NCBI GenBank assembly: GCA_004335635.1
Contig: QAXH01006743.1
Coordinates: 263-14,390, forward strand
Direction: 5' to 3'
Source: Chloromonas sp. AAM2
Taxonomy: Eukaryota; Chlorophyta; Chlorophyceae; Chlamydomonadales; Chlamydomonadaceae
DNA: 14,128 nt
In this document: positions 1 through 8,370 of the stretch, piece by piece
How the letters are laid out: every line of letters begins with the position of its first letter
Position numbering within the stretch: position 1 is the first letter of the stretch
The notes under the pieces: model-generated
Told to the model about the DNA's origin: nothing
What the model saw: the letters and a program-made list of their open reading frames with translations, nothing else
The model's database searches: none
Program-made: the position numbers and the translations under genes

Positions 1-17
1 CACCACCTTTACACACA

Positions 18-22
18 TTACA
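18..22 (-). terminator. Candidate poly(A) signal of the SEC14-like gene
   Basis: TTACA on the plus strand is TGTAA on the minus strand, about 225 bp after the minus-strand stop at 248. A second copy sits at 9-13. These are the only such motifs between the stop and the window edge, so the 3' end of the transcript lies at or just beyond the left border. Confidence 0.45.
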
Positions 23-204
23 ACCAGTCACACTACCACAAGTGAAATTGTCCCAGAACTGGCAAACTTCTTTTGTTATACCTGTAAAACACTCCTGCTG
101 ATGCAGTGGCTTCAGCAGCTGCGACGATCTAAGTTTGGAAATCAAGCATTGACTGGGACCAGAGCCACCTGTGGCGACTACGTGCAGTACAACGATAAAA
201 TTAG

Positions 205-241
205 GCAATTTGAAACCCTGTGCAAGCAATTTGAAACCCTG
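205..241. repeat. Short tandem duplication, period 21
   Basis: The 16-mer GCAATTTGAAACCCTG occurs at 205-220 and exactly again at 226-241, with TGCAA between. It lies just past the stop codon of the SEC14-like gene, inside its 3' UTR. No role is visible. Confidence 0.85.
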
Positions 242-247
242 GTGATG

Positions 248-3200
248 CTATGCATTGCCTTGCCCTTCCTCGCCAGCCCTCTCTGCCGCATGGCCCTCCG
301 CCCCAGGCCACCCCTGCTTTGCCAGGAGCTGTCTGTAGAGCCCCTCATTATAAGGTGCGGCCCAGTGCTGGGCGTAGGGCAGGAAGGACTCAACAGCAGG
401 AGACATGCTGCCCTTGGCCTGCACATTACTGTCTGGCAGCGACCCATCGCTTGTTGTACGCCCGCTCAATTCATCCTGCGCCTGCGATCCCTTCTTTGGT
501 GCGCTTGGGGGCAAGTCCGCAGAGTTCACAAACCTGCATAATTCCCATCGACTCACATCCTGTTCACAAGATGCCTTGCAGTGAACTGGGTTGAGGGACG
601 TGCACTGGTCTGCGCACAGGCATGGGCTTGGCAGCACAGCGAAGCAGAAGGCTAGGCCCAGACAGGACCTGTGGCCATGGATGCATGTTTACACTGGCAG
701 TGGGACATTCCGGGGTTGGGCTGACAGCGTGTGCTTGGAGTGTGTGCTGTAAGGCGGTTCGGTTGACTCACATGACTTTGGTCCTCGTGGCTGCATCCAG
801 AAAGGGTGTGACGGCCTGTCAGGCAGGGATCAGCAGACAAGGTCGGTGAGGGGTTAGCGGGACTGTTAGGTCGCAAACAGCAGCACGGAGACTCGAGCAC
901 AGCAGCCTGCAAGCACCCAGGTATCTGTTGCCTGCTGTTGGCGTCCCTCGGTTGGTATGTTGGGCCAACAGCCAAGCACGTCCAGGGACATGAAGAATTG
1001 TCCCTGGCAGTGAAGAAAATATCTGGATCGGTCCCGGCAAGCATGCAAAAGCCAGCAAACAGCGCCTCTACGTGCTTGGCATCCCCTACAACGCATGAGT
1101 GCCACACCAGCCGCCAGCCATCCTCTAGTCAACTCACTGCCAGCTTGTTGGACCCCTGTTGAAGTGCTATTGGATCAGACTAGATTTCTAAAGTGGACCA
1201 TAAATCCACAGGCCAACTCTGCCTCCAGCCATACACAACTCGTCAACCCTGCACGTGTATGTTTGCAACTCTCCAGCCATAGATTTCTTGAATGGCTTTT
1301 GCCTGGTCCTGTACTCACCGCCCGTTCTAGCCCAGACTAGGATCAGACCTATAACTCTTTGATGGCGTTGGCTGGTCCTGCACTCACCGCCCATAGCCAT
1401 GAGAAGATGGAGGGGGCATCAACAAACACCGCCAGCTTGAGGCGCTCCGGGTCTGCAGCTCACAGGCATAGCAGCATGCAGCAACACACTTTCACTAAAA
1501 CAAGGCCGTGCTGCCTGGATGCACGTTCCAACGTCCACCTTGACATAACCATATGGCCACATGGTAAAGGAAGAGGTCCAACGGTTTGATCAAGATTCAC
1601 GTCAAGTGTAAGCCATGATCTCAGCTTTGCGGCCTGGCTCTCTCGCACAGCGTATGCATGCTCGTGGCCTGTCATGGTGCCGAGTGTTGCCCTGGCCATT
1701 ACGTGAGGAAAGGGATTCCAACCCGTCCAACCTACAAGTGAAGGGGATTGCGACACACCCGGATAGTAGTGGTGGTCGTCACCCCTCGAGGTGCTATTCT
1801 GACCGCATACCTCGTTAGACCCAAAAAGGCGCCTGAAAACATGCATATAGTTCAATGTTATACAGGACTTACAGTGGTCCGCCAGCACTCGTATGGTGGC
1901 TATGGACAGGCTGATGGGCGGGCTGTTCTGCCTAGAGTAGTTGGCCATGTCCAGAATCCAAACCCACTGGTGCTCCTTTGGGCCCATGGCTCGCACACAC
2001 GCCTCCAAGGAAAAGGCGAGGAAACGCTGCGAAACACGAGTGTGTGTGGGAAATGCTTGGGCACAACACCGACAAACTGCAGCCTGACAAACAAACTACA
2101 CAGCTGAAGGTGCCATACATTCACCGTATGTGAACGCGCTTTGCATGCATTAACCTGCGCATGTCGGGACTACCCCCATGCCCATCAATTGGCGTACCAT
2201 GTAGTGGTCCACCCCTGCTTGTCCGGGCGCAATGGGCACGTCACTCTGTTTGCGGGTGATCAGGATGGAGTGGCCTGAACTGCAAGCACCGGCGGTATCG
2301 ATAAGCATGTTGCTTGAGGCTTCAGGCAGCAGCGAGAATTCAAGAATTCAGTTCAGTCTGCACAACGTTCAGTCATGCAGGCAGGGGCGAGGAGTGATGT
2401 CAGCTCCTCAAAAGTGCACAGACAGCGCACATGCTGTCAGAGCACTCTTCCAACAACTGCCAACTGTTGCCTCACACGCTGAGTTCATAAAGCAACCAAC
2501 TGCCACACCCAGCTCGTTGTGGTGACCGCATGTCCATGGCGCAAAGCACTCACCCTAGGGCCGCCTCCTAGCCTGCTTGATGGACCGAATGTGATTACGT
2601 AAGCACCCGCTGATGATAAGATCAACTCTGCTACCTTTAAATGCATGCTCCATACCACTGCTATTGCGCTGCACACTGCTGTGCTGTGTGTTATTGTCGG
2701 TGCAGCTGTTGCGATGCGCACTGGTGCGGTTATGGCCCCACCTGTCTGGCACCGAGTACATCTTGCCACTGACCAGGTCCTTCGTGAACTCATCCACATG
2801 CAATGTGTCTGCACACGAGGCACGTGGGAGTGCTCAAGAGCATCAGAACAGGTGTTTGCTGCCAGCCTGCCTGTGGCTTAGTAGCAGTCGAGCCCAGCAG
2901 GGAGTATGGGTCTGTCCAATGTAGTCTTATCTTATCAATGCAATGCAACACAGCGGACCAGCGCCAAGGCAGTGTACATCACAAAGTATGCACGGACATT
3001 GCATGCCGGCTGCATGCCCAGGTCATGCCATGGAGAAGGCGGGCATGGAAGGGCATACTTGAGGGCATTAGCGCTATGCGTGCTGCATGCATACATGAGA
3101 GAGGCATCTGGCACCACCCACCTAGTTTCATGCTCTTTCTCCAGGTCAACGTGGCATGCAGCATCTTGGCTGCAGCATTGACATCGCCTTTCCTGGCCCT

Positions 3201-3616
3201 TAGATACCGGATGACAGTCATAGGCCTCATGACTGCATGCAAGGCATTGTAGAATGGGCAATGCAACACCAGTTCATCCTTAGCATCAAAGCAGGCCAAT
3301 CTAATGCTTACAATCAAACTGTTGTACCTGCGATTCTCTGAGTGTTTGAGTGCATTCAATGAGAACACTCTCTAAACAGCTAGCCAGCCGTCCTGATGCA
3401 CATTTCCTTCGTTCTCCTGCCGAAGATAGTGCCATGAACCAAATGGTGGGACCAGTGCCAATCAGTACTTACTATTGAGTTCTGGTGATTTGAGTGGGCC
3501 TCAGGCATACACTCACAATCAAGCTGTTGTTGGTCCAGGGGCCCCATTGCTTTGACGGCCTCAGCCAGCTGCCTCTGCTTCTCCTCGCCATCAATAGCGT
3601 CCGAGTGAGCCGACAT
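248..3616 (-). CDS. SEC14-like CRAL-TRIO lipid-binding protein, 8 exons, 294 aa
   Basis: Exons on the minus strand, in order: 3616-3517, 3232-3122, 2808-2742, 2279-2198, 2002-1873, 1452-1388, 815-772, 533-248. All introns are GT-AG, phases agree, and the total of 885 bp gives 294 residues. Start chosen at 3616 because the ATG has a CCGCC context. The CRAL-TRIO N-terminal helical part is at residues 34-70 (VIRYLRARKGDVNAAAKML then TWRKS). The lipid-binding domain follows at about 85-203: GKMY, ILITRK, QWVWILDMANYS (132-143), DHYPERLKLAVFVDAP (162-177), AVTPFLDAATRTKVMFV (186-202). The family binds or exchanges phosphatidylinositol or other hydrophobic ligands at membranes; the ligand here cannot be told. 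No signal peptide or membrane segment is visible, so it is probably cytosolic. Odd: after KVMFVN the usual closing segment ending in LPxxxGG is replaced by a Ser/Gln/Lys linker and a tail containing AAPYNEGLYRQLLAKQGW. Divergent from the CCR4-like gene. Family assignment is strong; exon borders are inferred from consensus sites and phase. Confidence 0.85.
1278..1392. repeat. Degenerate direct repeat copying the exon-6 splice donor of the SEC14-like gene
   Basis: Two units of about 45 bp, at 1278-1323 and 1348-1392, share CTGGTCCTG(C/T)ACTCACCGCCC and a similar left half. The right unit holds the real 5' splice site of exon 6 (minus strand, GCG|GTGAGT); the left unit carries an intact copy of it inside the next intron. 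A weaker partial third copy (GGATCAGACTAGATTTCT) begins near 1172 and resembles 1341-1358. Confidence 0.75.
1697..1777 (+). repeat. Dispersed repeat, copy 1
   Basis: This copy contains the 28-bp core shared by all four copies, at 1717-1744. It continues right with GGATTGCGACACACCCGG then ATAGTAGTGGTGG. It lies in the intron between exons 5 and 6 of the SEC14-like gene, antisense to that gene as drawn. The left flank reads CATTACGTGAGGAAAGGGAT, a diverged form of the left part in copies 3 and 4. Confidence 0.85.
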
Positions 3617-3883
3617 GGCGGTGTCAGTGAGGCTAGGGCAAGCTATACAACTACCCTAGCTTTCAAGCCAAGACCACTGGCTCACTTGTACGATGCGCTG
3701 CTGGCTGCAATAACTCAGCTAATCGTCACACCTTGGATTCAGATCCGTGGACTGCTTTTAAAATGAAAGGTAACTGCTGAAATGTGTGACGTCACGGAAT
3801 TGCGTTGGCCGCAGAGCATGGAACAGTTCGGCTGTGGTGTGCAGTTCAGTGTGGCCTATGGTCACATCGCGTGAGCGACAGCG
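3617..3883. promoter_or_regulatory. Head-to-head intergenic region (shared promoter)
   Basis: Only 267 bp separate the start codons of the SEC14-like gene (minus) and the CCR4-like gene (plus), so both 5' UTRs and both core promoters must lie here or in the genes. Visible elements are an AT-rich palindrome TTTTAAAA at 3756-3763 and a TGACGTCA palindrome at 3787-3794. No other core element is clear. Promoter function is inferred from gene arrangement. Confidence 0.65.
3787..3794. promoter_or_regulatory. TGACGTCA palindrome (CRE/bZIP-type site)
   Basis: A perfect 8-bp TGACGTCA lies 90 bp upstream of the plus-strand ATG and 171 bp upstream of the minus-strand ATG. This is the classic full site for CREB/ATF and plant bZIP factors. 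Being palindromic, it could act on both genes. An 8-mer can occur by chance; its place in a short divergent promoter is the only support. Confidence 0.4.
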
Positions 3884-6800
3884 ATGAACCGTGCGTGGCT
3901 TCGTGTTTTCCGCTCCTGCAAACCGCCATGTGCCCTGGCACCACACCCACGTCCCGGGTCCCCAGTACAAGCAGCAGCAGTAGCCACGAGTGGACAAGGA
4001 ACCTCAGCCGGTGGAGCCAACAATTCCATTCGTGTGGTCACGTACAACATCCTGGCCAACAAGTACGCGATTGGAGGGTAGGTGGCTAGTGCACCCAGTC
4101 AGCCATGCAGCCAACCGCTGCCACCTGCGCTAACTTCCATGAGCACGCAACCATAACTGAAGCAGGCCATGCAAACAATGGCACGCAGGGCACATGTTAA
4201 ATGGTGTATTCTGCAAGGCTGATGGTGAACATCTCCCCACCCTTGCGAATGGTGTATTCTGCACAGCTGATGGTGCATGATGGCCTGTGCATATGCACGC
4301 ACACGTATCTTCCTGCCATGCCATGCATGTATATCATGGCCCATGCAGGCATCACAACTACTGCATACGTGAGCACCTGGAGTGGCCCAGCCGGCGCAAT
4401 CGCATCCAAGCCGAGCTCTCAGCCTATGCAGCCGACATCGTATGCTTGCAAGAAGTGGAGGCGAGGGTATTTCACCAGGAATTGCAGCCCTTCTTCTCAA
4501 CCATGGGGCTGCAGGTCAGTCAGCTCAGCCCAGCAGCCGCATGCGATAGCACATAACTTCATGCAGTCACAGCCGGCACATTGCGCCCTCCACATTGCAA
4601 GACAAGCTTGACTGCTCCTAACACCTGCAGCCGGCATGGCGTCCCTTGGCTACGCCAGATTGTGCAAGGTCAAAGCATGTACTGCCCTCACCGCGGTGCA
4701 TGATTACATTAGGGGGCGGACTCCAACCCGTCCAACCTACAAGTGAAGGAGATATACATGGCAGCGAACTAGGGCTGAAAAGAGTTGCAATGCAAAATAT
4801 GTAGCACATCACGACTGTGGCACGTAGCTATTGTGGCATATGGTACTAAATAGTTCACAGAGTTGGTTGGCACCTGGTATTGAACCAGTGCTGAAAAGAT
4901 TACTCATGACCAAACAGGCCTTAGGTTGTACAGTTCAATACTAGATTTTTATGTGTTGTTGCTCCAGGGTTGGTTCCTGGCTCGTCAGTCCGGTGAGCTG
5001 CTGGGTCCCCCCGAGGGCGTCGCCCTGTTTGTGAACAGCGCCACCTTCCAGGTGCTGGGCTCGCACACAGTCAGGTTCTCCGATCACGCAGCAGACGTAG
5101 CGGACACAGCACGCACCGGTGAGAGCACTGACGGGCACAACCTGCGGTGCATGTGTAATCCATGGGTGCCTGTGCGTGGCTGCCAGCATGCAGGAGTAAG
5201 GGGCATGCAATCCATGCAAGCAGCGTCGTGTTTGTTTATCAAGCCACATCGATCTTCCTATCATCAGCCTTCGGTTGATTCTGAGCATCTGGCACGTCTG
5301 CAGGGCAACAACCGTCACCCTGCATGATGATGACTATACTTGTGGTGGCCGGATCACAATAATCAATAATACCAAGCAGTGATGGTGTTCCGGGGCTTTA
5401 AGAAGCCAACTGGCACATGTGCGATGATGGTACTGCACTGATTGTCGTGTGTGTGGCCGCAGACAGCGACGGCTGGCGGCTCTTCAAGCAGAAGGAGGAG
5501 GGGGTGGTGATGGCGCTGCTACTGCACCGGGGCACAGGGCAGAAGGTCATTGCGGCGTCAGCACACCTGTTCTGGTAAGGCATGTCTAGCTGCAGGGACC
5601 TGTGGCCTGCACCAGACACAGGGCCCTCGCACAATCATGGAACAATCGGATATGACCTTTTTAGTAAGGATGGATGCATCAAATGTGCATGGAGTATCAT
5701 GGCGATGCCAACATTGGCGTTGATGGCCTGGCATGCCTGGCATGCTCACAGATTACACGCAATGGCAATGATTACCAAGAAAAAGTCCATTGATCATTGC
5801 GATTACTCACTTGGGCGGTAATGGCGCGTAAGACTTTGTCGAGACCTGCTGTAATCGACATTAGGATGGTTGATTGCTATCTGCTTTGACTGTAGCCACT
5901 GTCTATGACTATGGCCGCATGATGCATTGTCAACCAGCCACGTCAGAAGTGCATGCAAGCCCAACTAACATGAGAGTGTGATTCGCATGGCCTTGGTCCT
6001 GTTTGGAGTTACAGAGGTATGGCTGGTTGTTTCATTTCTGGGTTGGCCTCCCCTGGCTGCAGGAACCCGCGTTTCCCCGACGTCAAGGTGCTTCAGGCCG
6101 CAGTGCTGTGCCAGCAGCTGGCCCGGTTCGCCTGCCAGGCGGGCGGAGCCACACAGCCGGCTGACCTGCCGCTCATCCTGGGGGGGGACTTCAACAGCAT
6201 GCCATGCAAGCTGAAGCCTGATGTGTTCGACAGGGTGAGAAAGCCATCATTCAGTTTTCTGTGATAGCCAGTCTGTTGCACAAACATGGAAATTGCACAG
6301 CCCAGCCATTGCACACACGCACACCCTTCATCCAAAGGGTCCTGACCCTTACCACTATCCTGCATAACTGCATGGCCAACACTCCTGCATTGCGCCCCCA
6401 CTGTCATGTGCTGCAGGTGATTCCCCGGGCCCCGGGCGGGCTGGTGTCGGGTGTGTACAAGCTGCTGCAGGAGGGGCTTCTGTTGCCCTCCCACCCCGAC
6501 TACCCGACCACCCGCCAGGCAGCCCGGGAAGGGTCAGGGGGCAGAGAGCAGGGTTTAGAGCAGCCGCAGGCGGACGGCCAGCAGGCCACCATTACTTCGG
6601 CCGGGCTCAGGCTCAAGAGCATGCATCACCTGGCGCATGGAAGGTGGGTGGACGGGTGCAAGGGGTTGCATGAGCGCGTAGAAACCGACTGATGGATGGA
6701 AGATGGCTGCATGGATAAGGTGTTGCATGGCGACGGCAATTGCCCTAGTAAACTCCCCACACGGCCAGGCCAACATGACCTGCATGCACGGGAAGTTGCA

Positions 6801-7429
6801 CATTGTACCTTGTGCTCGCCCAGGTCACACAGCACGCAGAAGGCATCAATCATGTGCTTGTCACGTTGTGTTGGGGTTGACGCTCACACCACTTGGGCAC
6901 TGTTGAGGAACAGCTTGTCGCGGTCAGTGGCCTGAAGAATTGCCTTGTTTGCATGTGGTTGCAGGGAACCTGTCTTGACAACCAGGACTGCAACATTTGC
7001 TGGTGTGTGATGTAGTGTTGGAACATGTGCTCGTGCACGTACCAGGCTCGCACTGCTGTTTACCGGCCCAGCTCAAGTTGACTGGTCAGCGGTCCATTCT
7101 GAAGCATTCAGGCTCAGCCGACCGTGACACGGTAGTCGTGCGTGTCATGTCTGGTCATGCGTCCGGGATCCCTGCCTGTGCCGCCCTGCTGAGGCTGCCC
7201 TTTGCATCCGGGTGCCGTTGCAGGCTGCTTGGACTACATCTGGATCAGCCCTGAGTGGCTGGCTGTGGAGGAGACACTCGAGCTACCCTATGCGGATGCA
7301 GACAGATGGGCAGACCCTATGGAGGACGTGCACTTTCCTGCAATACCAGATGAGACATTCCCTTCTGACCACCTGGCTATGGGATGCATACTGCGCATCA
7401 TGCCGCGGTCTGCGAGTAAAGGCGCCTAA
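3884..7429 (+). CDS. CCR4/nocturnin-type EEP-family nuclease or phosphatase, 8 exons, 421 aa
   Basis: Exons: 3884-4077, 4349-4514, 4968-5118, 5463-5574, 6063-6234, 6417-6643, 6965-7002, 7224-7429. All introns are GT-AG with matching phases (1266 bp including TAA). The EEP fold (Mg-dependent exonuclease-endonuclease-phosphatase) is shown by VVTYNILANKY (Asn55), VCLQEVE (Glu100), ASAHLFWNP (His205), LGGDFNSMP (Asp250, Asn252), CLDYIWISPEW (355-365) and PSDHLAMG (Asp402, His403). All expected catalytic and metal-binding residues are present. The AHLFWNP...DVK pattern fits the CCR4/nocturnin/angel branch, whose members are poly(A) deadenylases or act on nucleotide cofactors; the substrate is not decidable here. 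The leucine-rich repeats of full CCR4 are absent. Residues 1-45 are Arg/Ala/Pro-rich without acidic residues and start MNRAWLRVFRSCK, suggesting mitochondrial or plastid import. Exon 6 carries a Gln/Gly-rich low-conservation insert (about 295-325). The start is the first in-frame ATG before the targeting-like segment. Confidence 0.9.
4201..4275. repeat. Two-unit direct repeat, period 48
   Basis: A 27-bp unit beginning ATGGTGTATTCTGCA and ending GCTGATGGTG occurs at 4201-4227 and 4249-4275 with two mismatches, separated by 21 unrelated bases. It lies in intron 1 of the CCR4-like gene. No coding role is seen. Confidence 0.8.
4703..4752 (+). repeat. Dispersed repeat, copy 2 (truncated)
   Basis: The 28-bp core is at 4722-4749 with a left flank ATTACATTAGGGGGCGGAC resembling the other copies. 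Similarity stops right after AAGTGAAGG; the GATTGCGACACACC and ATAGTA parts are missing, so the copy is truncated on the right. It lies in intron 2 of the CCR4-like gene, in the same orientation as that gene. Confidence 0.8.
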
Positions 7430-7472
7430 TTAGTCAAGTAAATTTGGCCAGCTGTCTGTCTGGCTAGCTAGC

Positions 7473-7477
7473 TGTAA
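7473..7477 (+). terminator. Poly(A) signal of the CCR4-like gene
   Basis: TGTAA, the usual chlorophyte polyadenylation signal, lies 44 bp after the TAA stop. Cleavage would be expected 10-20 bp further on. It is the first such motif downstream of the stop, giving a very short 3' UTR. Confidence 0.55.
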
Positions 7478-7745
7478 TGTATGTAGAGGGCAATATATCA
7501 TCGTGCCAGCAGTTACTCCGGGTTGGGCTGCTTTCTTTATTTCTCAATCTTCTTCAGATGTCAGGTTTTCTATGACCATGTGAACTCTTCACACAAACGA
7601 TCGCGACCTCTTTTTGCGTTTGTGCGTGTTCATTTGCAACACATATCAAGGAATGGTGCAGGTAAGTGCGTGCCGGCTGTGCCGGCACATGGTTTTCTAC
7701 TGCTAGCCAGGTGTGCTAATCGGGTCCTTGTGTCAAATGTCACAG

Positions 7746-7825
7746 CTGTACATTCACATGAGAGGAGGAACTCCAACCCGTCCAACCTACAAGTGAAGGG
7801 GATTGCGACACACCGCGATAGTAAT
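7746..7825 (+). repeat. Dispersed repeat, copy 3
   Basis: The full form begins CTGTACATTCACATGAG, contains the 28-bp core at 7772-7799, and continues GGATTGCGACACACCGCG then ATAGTAAT. It lies about 270 bp after the CCR4-like poly(A) signal, outside any gene. Its left boundary matches copy 4 from CTGTACATT onward; the bases before that differ, so this marks the probable left end. Confidence 0.85.
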
Positions 7826-7831
7826 GCCAGA

Positions 7832-7878
7832 GTCTGGTGATGGCTGCAAGCCCATGTCTAGTGATGGCTGATAGCCCA
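7832..7878. repeat. Two-unit tandem repeat, period 24
   Basis: GTCTGGTGATGGCTG then CAAGCCCAT at 7832-7855 is followed directly by GTCTAGTGATGGCTG then ATAGCCCA at 7856-7878. It adjoins the right end of dispersed repeat copy 3. No function is seen. Confidence 0.8.
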
Positions 7879-7955
7879 CTGTTGCCGCACAATCTTAGTC
7901 CAGCACACATTGATACTGTAAAAGGTGCTTCAGGCTGTGTTCTGGGCTCATGCTT

Positions 7956-8234
7956 TCAGACTAACTCATAAAAGGTACTCGGGCAAGGCTGCAGGGTTGT
8001 GACCAGCAGCCAACTCAGACCTGAGGGGGCACCGGCGCCCTTCTCTGATATCTTTACATAGCAGGTACACCGTCTTTTGTTTATCAGAACATGCAGGTGT
8101 TTACGAAAGACCCTACACACTCCAGTTGGCGGAAATCTGTACATAGCATCGGGCATCGTCTTCAGCCACCAGGTGTTCACCCACTCGCACAGTCGGCCCA
8201 TGCTGATGTCAGGCACCTGACGCACAATGCACAC
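7956..8234 (-). other. Unassigned minus-strand open frame with protein-like composition
   Basis: A 92-codon frame is open on the minus strand. Its first half reads like a real protein, including ISMGRLCEWVNTWWLKTMPD and AMYRFPPTGVCRVFRKHLH. The stretch starting VPDIS follows a CAG that could be a splice acceptor, so this may be an exon or a decayed fragment. No family is recognised, no start context is convincing, and no partner exons were found. Confidence that it is coding is low. Confidence 0.2.
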
Positions 8235-8370
8235 TGGCAGCCAGACACATCATATCTAATGAGTCCGTATTGCCGACGAAGACAGCCACCACCTACTGAA
8301 GCGGCTGCAACGTCACACTGCCACAAAACCCCTGAATCACAGGCTGGGTAACGGTTTGACATCCGTGTGT

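Larger units (their letters stand above)
7430..8370. other. Intergenic region between the CCR4-like gene and the small conserved gene
   Basis: After the CCR4-like 3' UTR this stretch holds dispersed repeat copy 3 (7746-7825), a two-unit tandem repeat (7832-7878) and a minus-strand open frame (7956-8234) described separately. The promoter of the downstream plus-strand gene should lie near its right end, but no TATA-like or other core element stands out. No recognisable plus-strand exon is seen before 8371. Confidence 0.5.

Noticed and set aside
565..634. Candidate extra exon of the SEC14-like gene containing DQCTSLNPVHCKASCEQD
   Set aside because: It does not fit the phase left by exon 7 and hits a stop. 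Omitting it gives KVMFVN, matching the family.
1805..1826. Possible 22-bp exon between exons 5 and 6 of the SEC14-like gene
   Set aside because: It has an acceptor and donor but would replace the diagnostic DHYPERL junction, which forms exactly when 1873 is joined to 1452.
1460..2008. 182-codon minus-strand open frame taken as a single gene
   Set aside because: It is SEC14-like exon 5 followed by read-through into the intron and the dispersed repeat. The protein-like part stops at the GTAAGT donor near 1872.
2554..2572. Possible 19-bp micro-exon in the SEC14-like gene (would read DRLGGGPR after exon 3)
   Set aside because: It has good splice sites, but it shifts the phase to 0, and the following exon (HSILITRKQ) then cannot be read. 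Direct joining of exon 3 to 2279 gives PDSSGHSILITRK, which fits the family.
4860..4900. Stretch resembling a tRNA T-arm in CCR4-like intron 2
   Set aside because: No acceptor stem, anticodon arm or proper A and B boxes could be paired.
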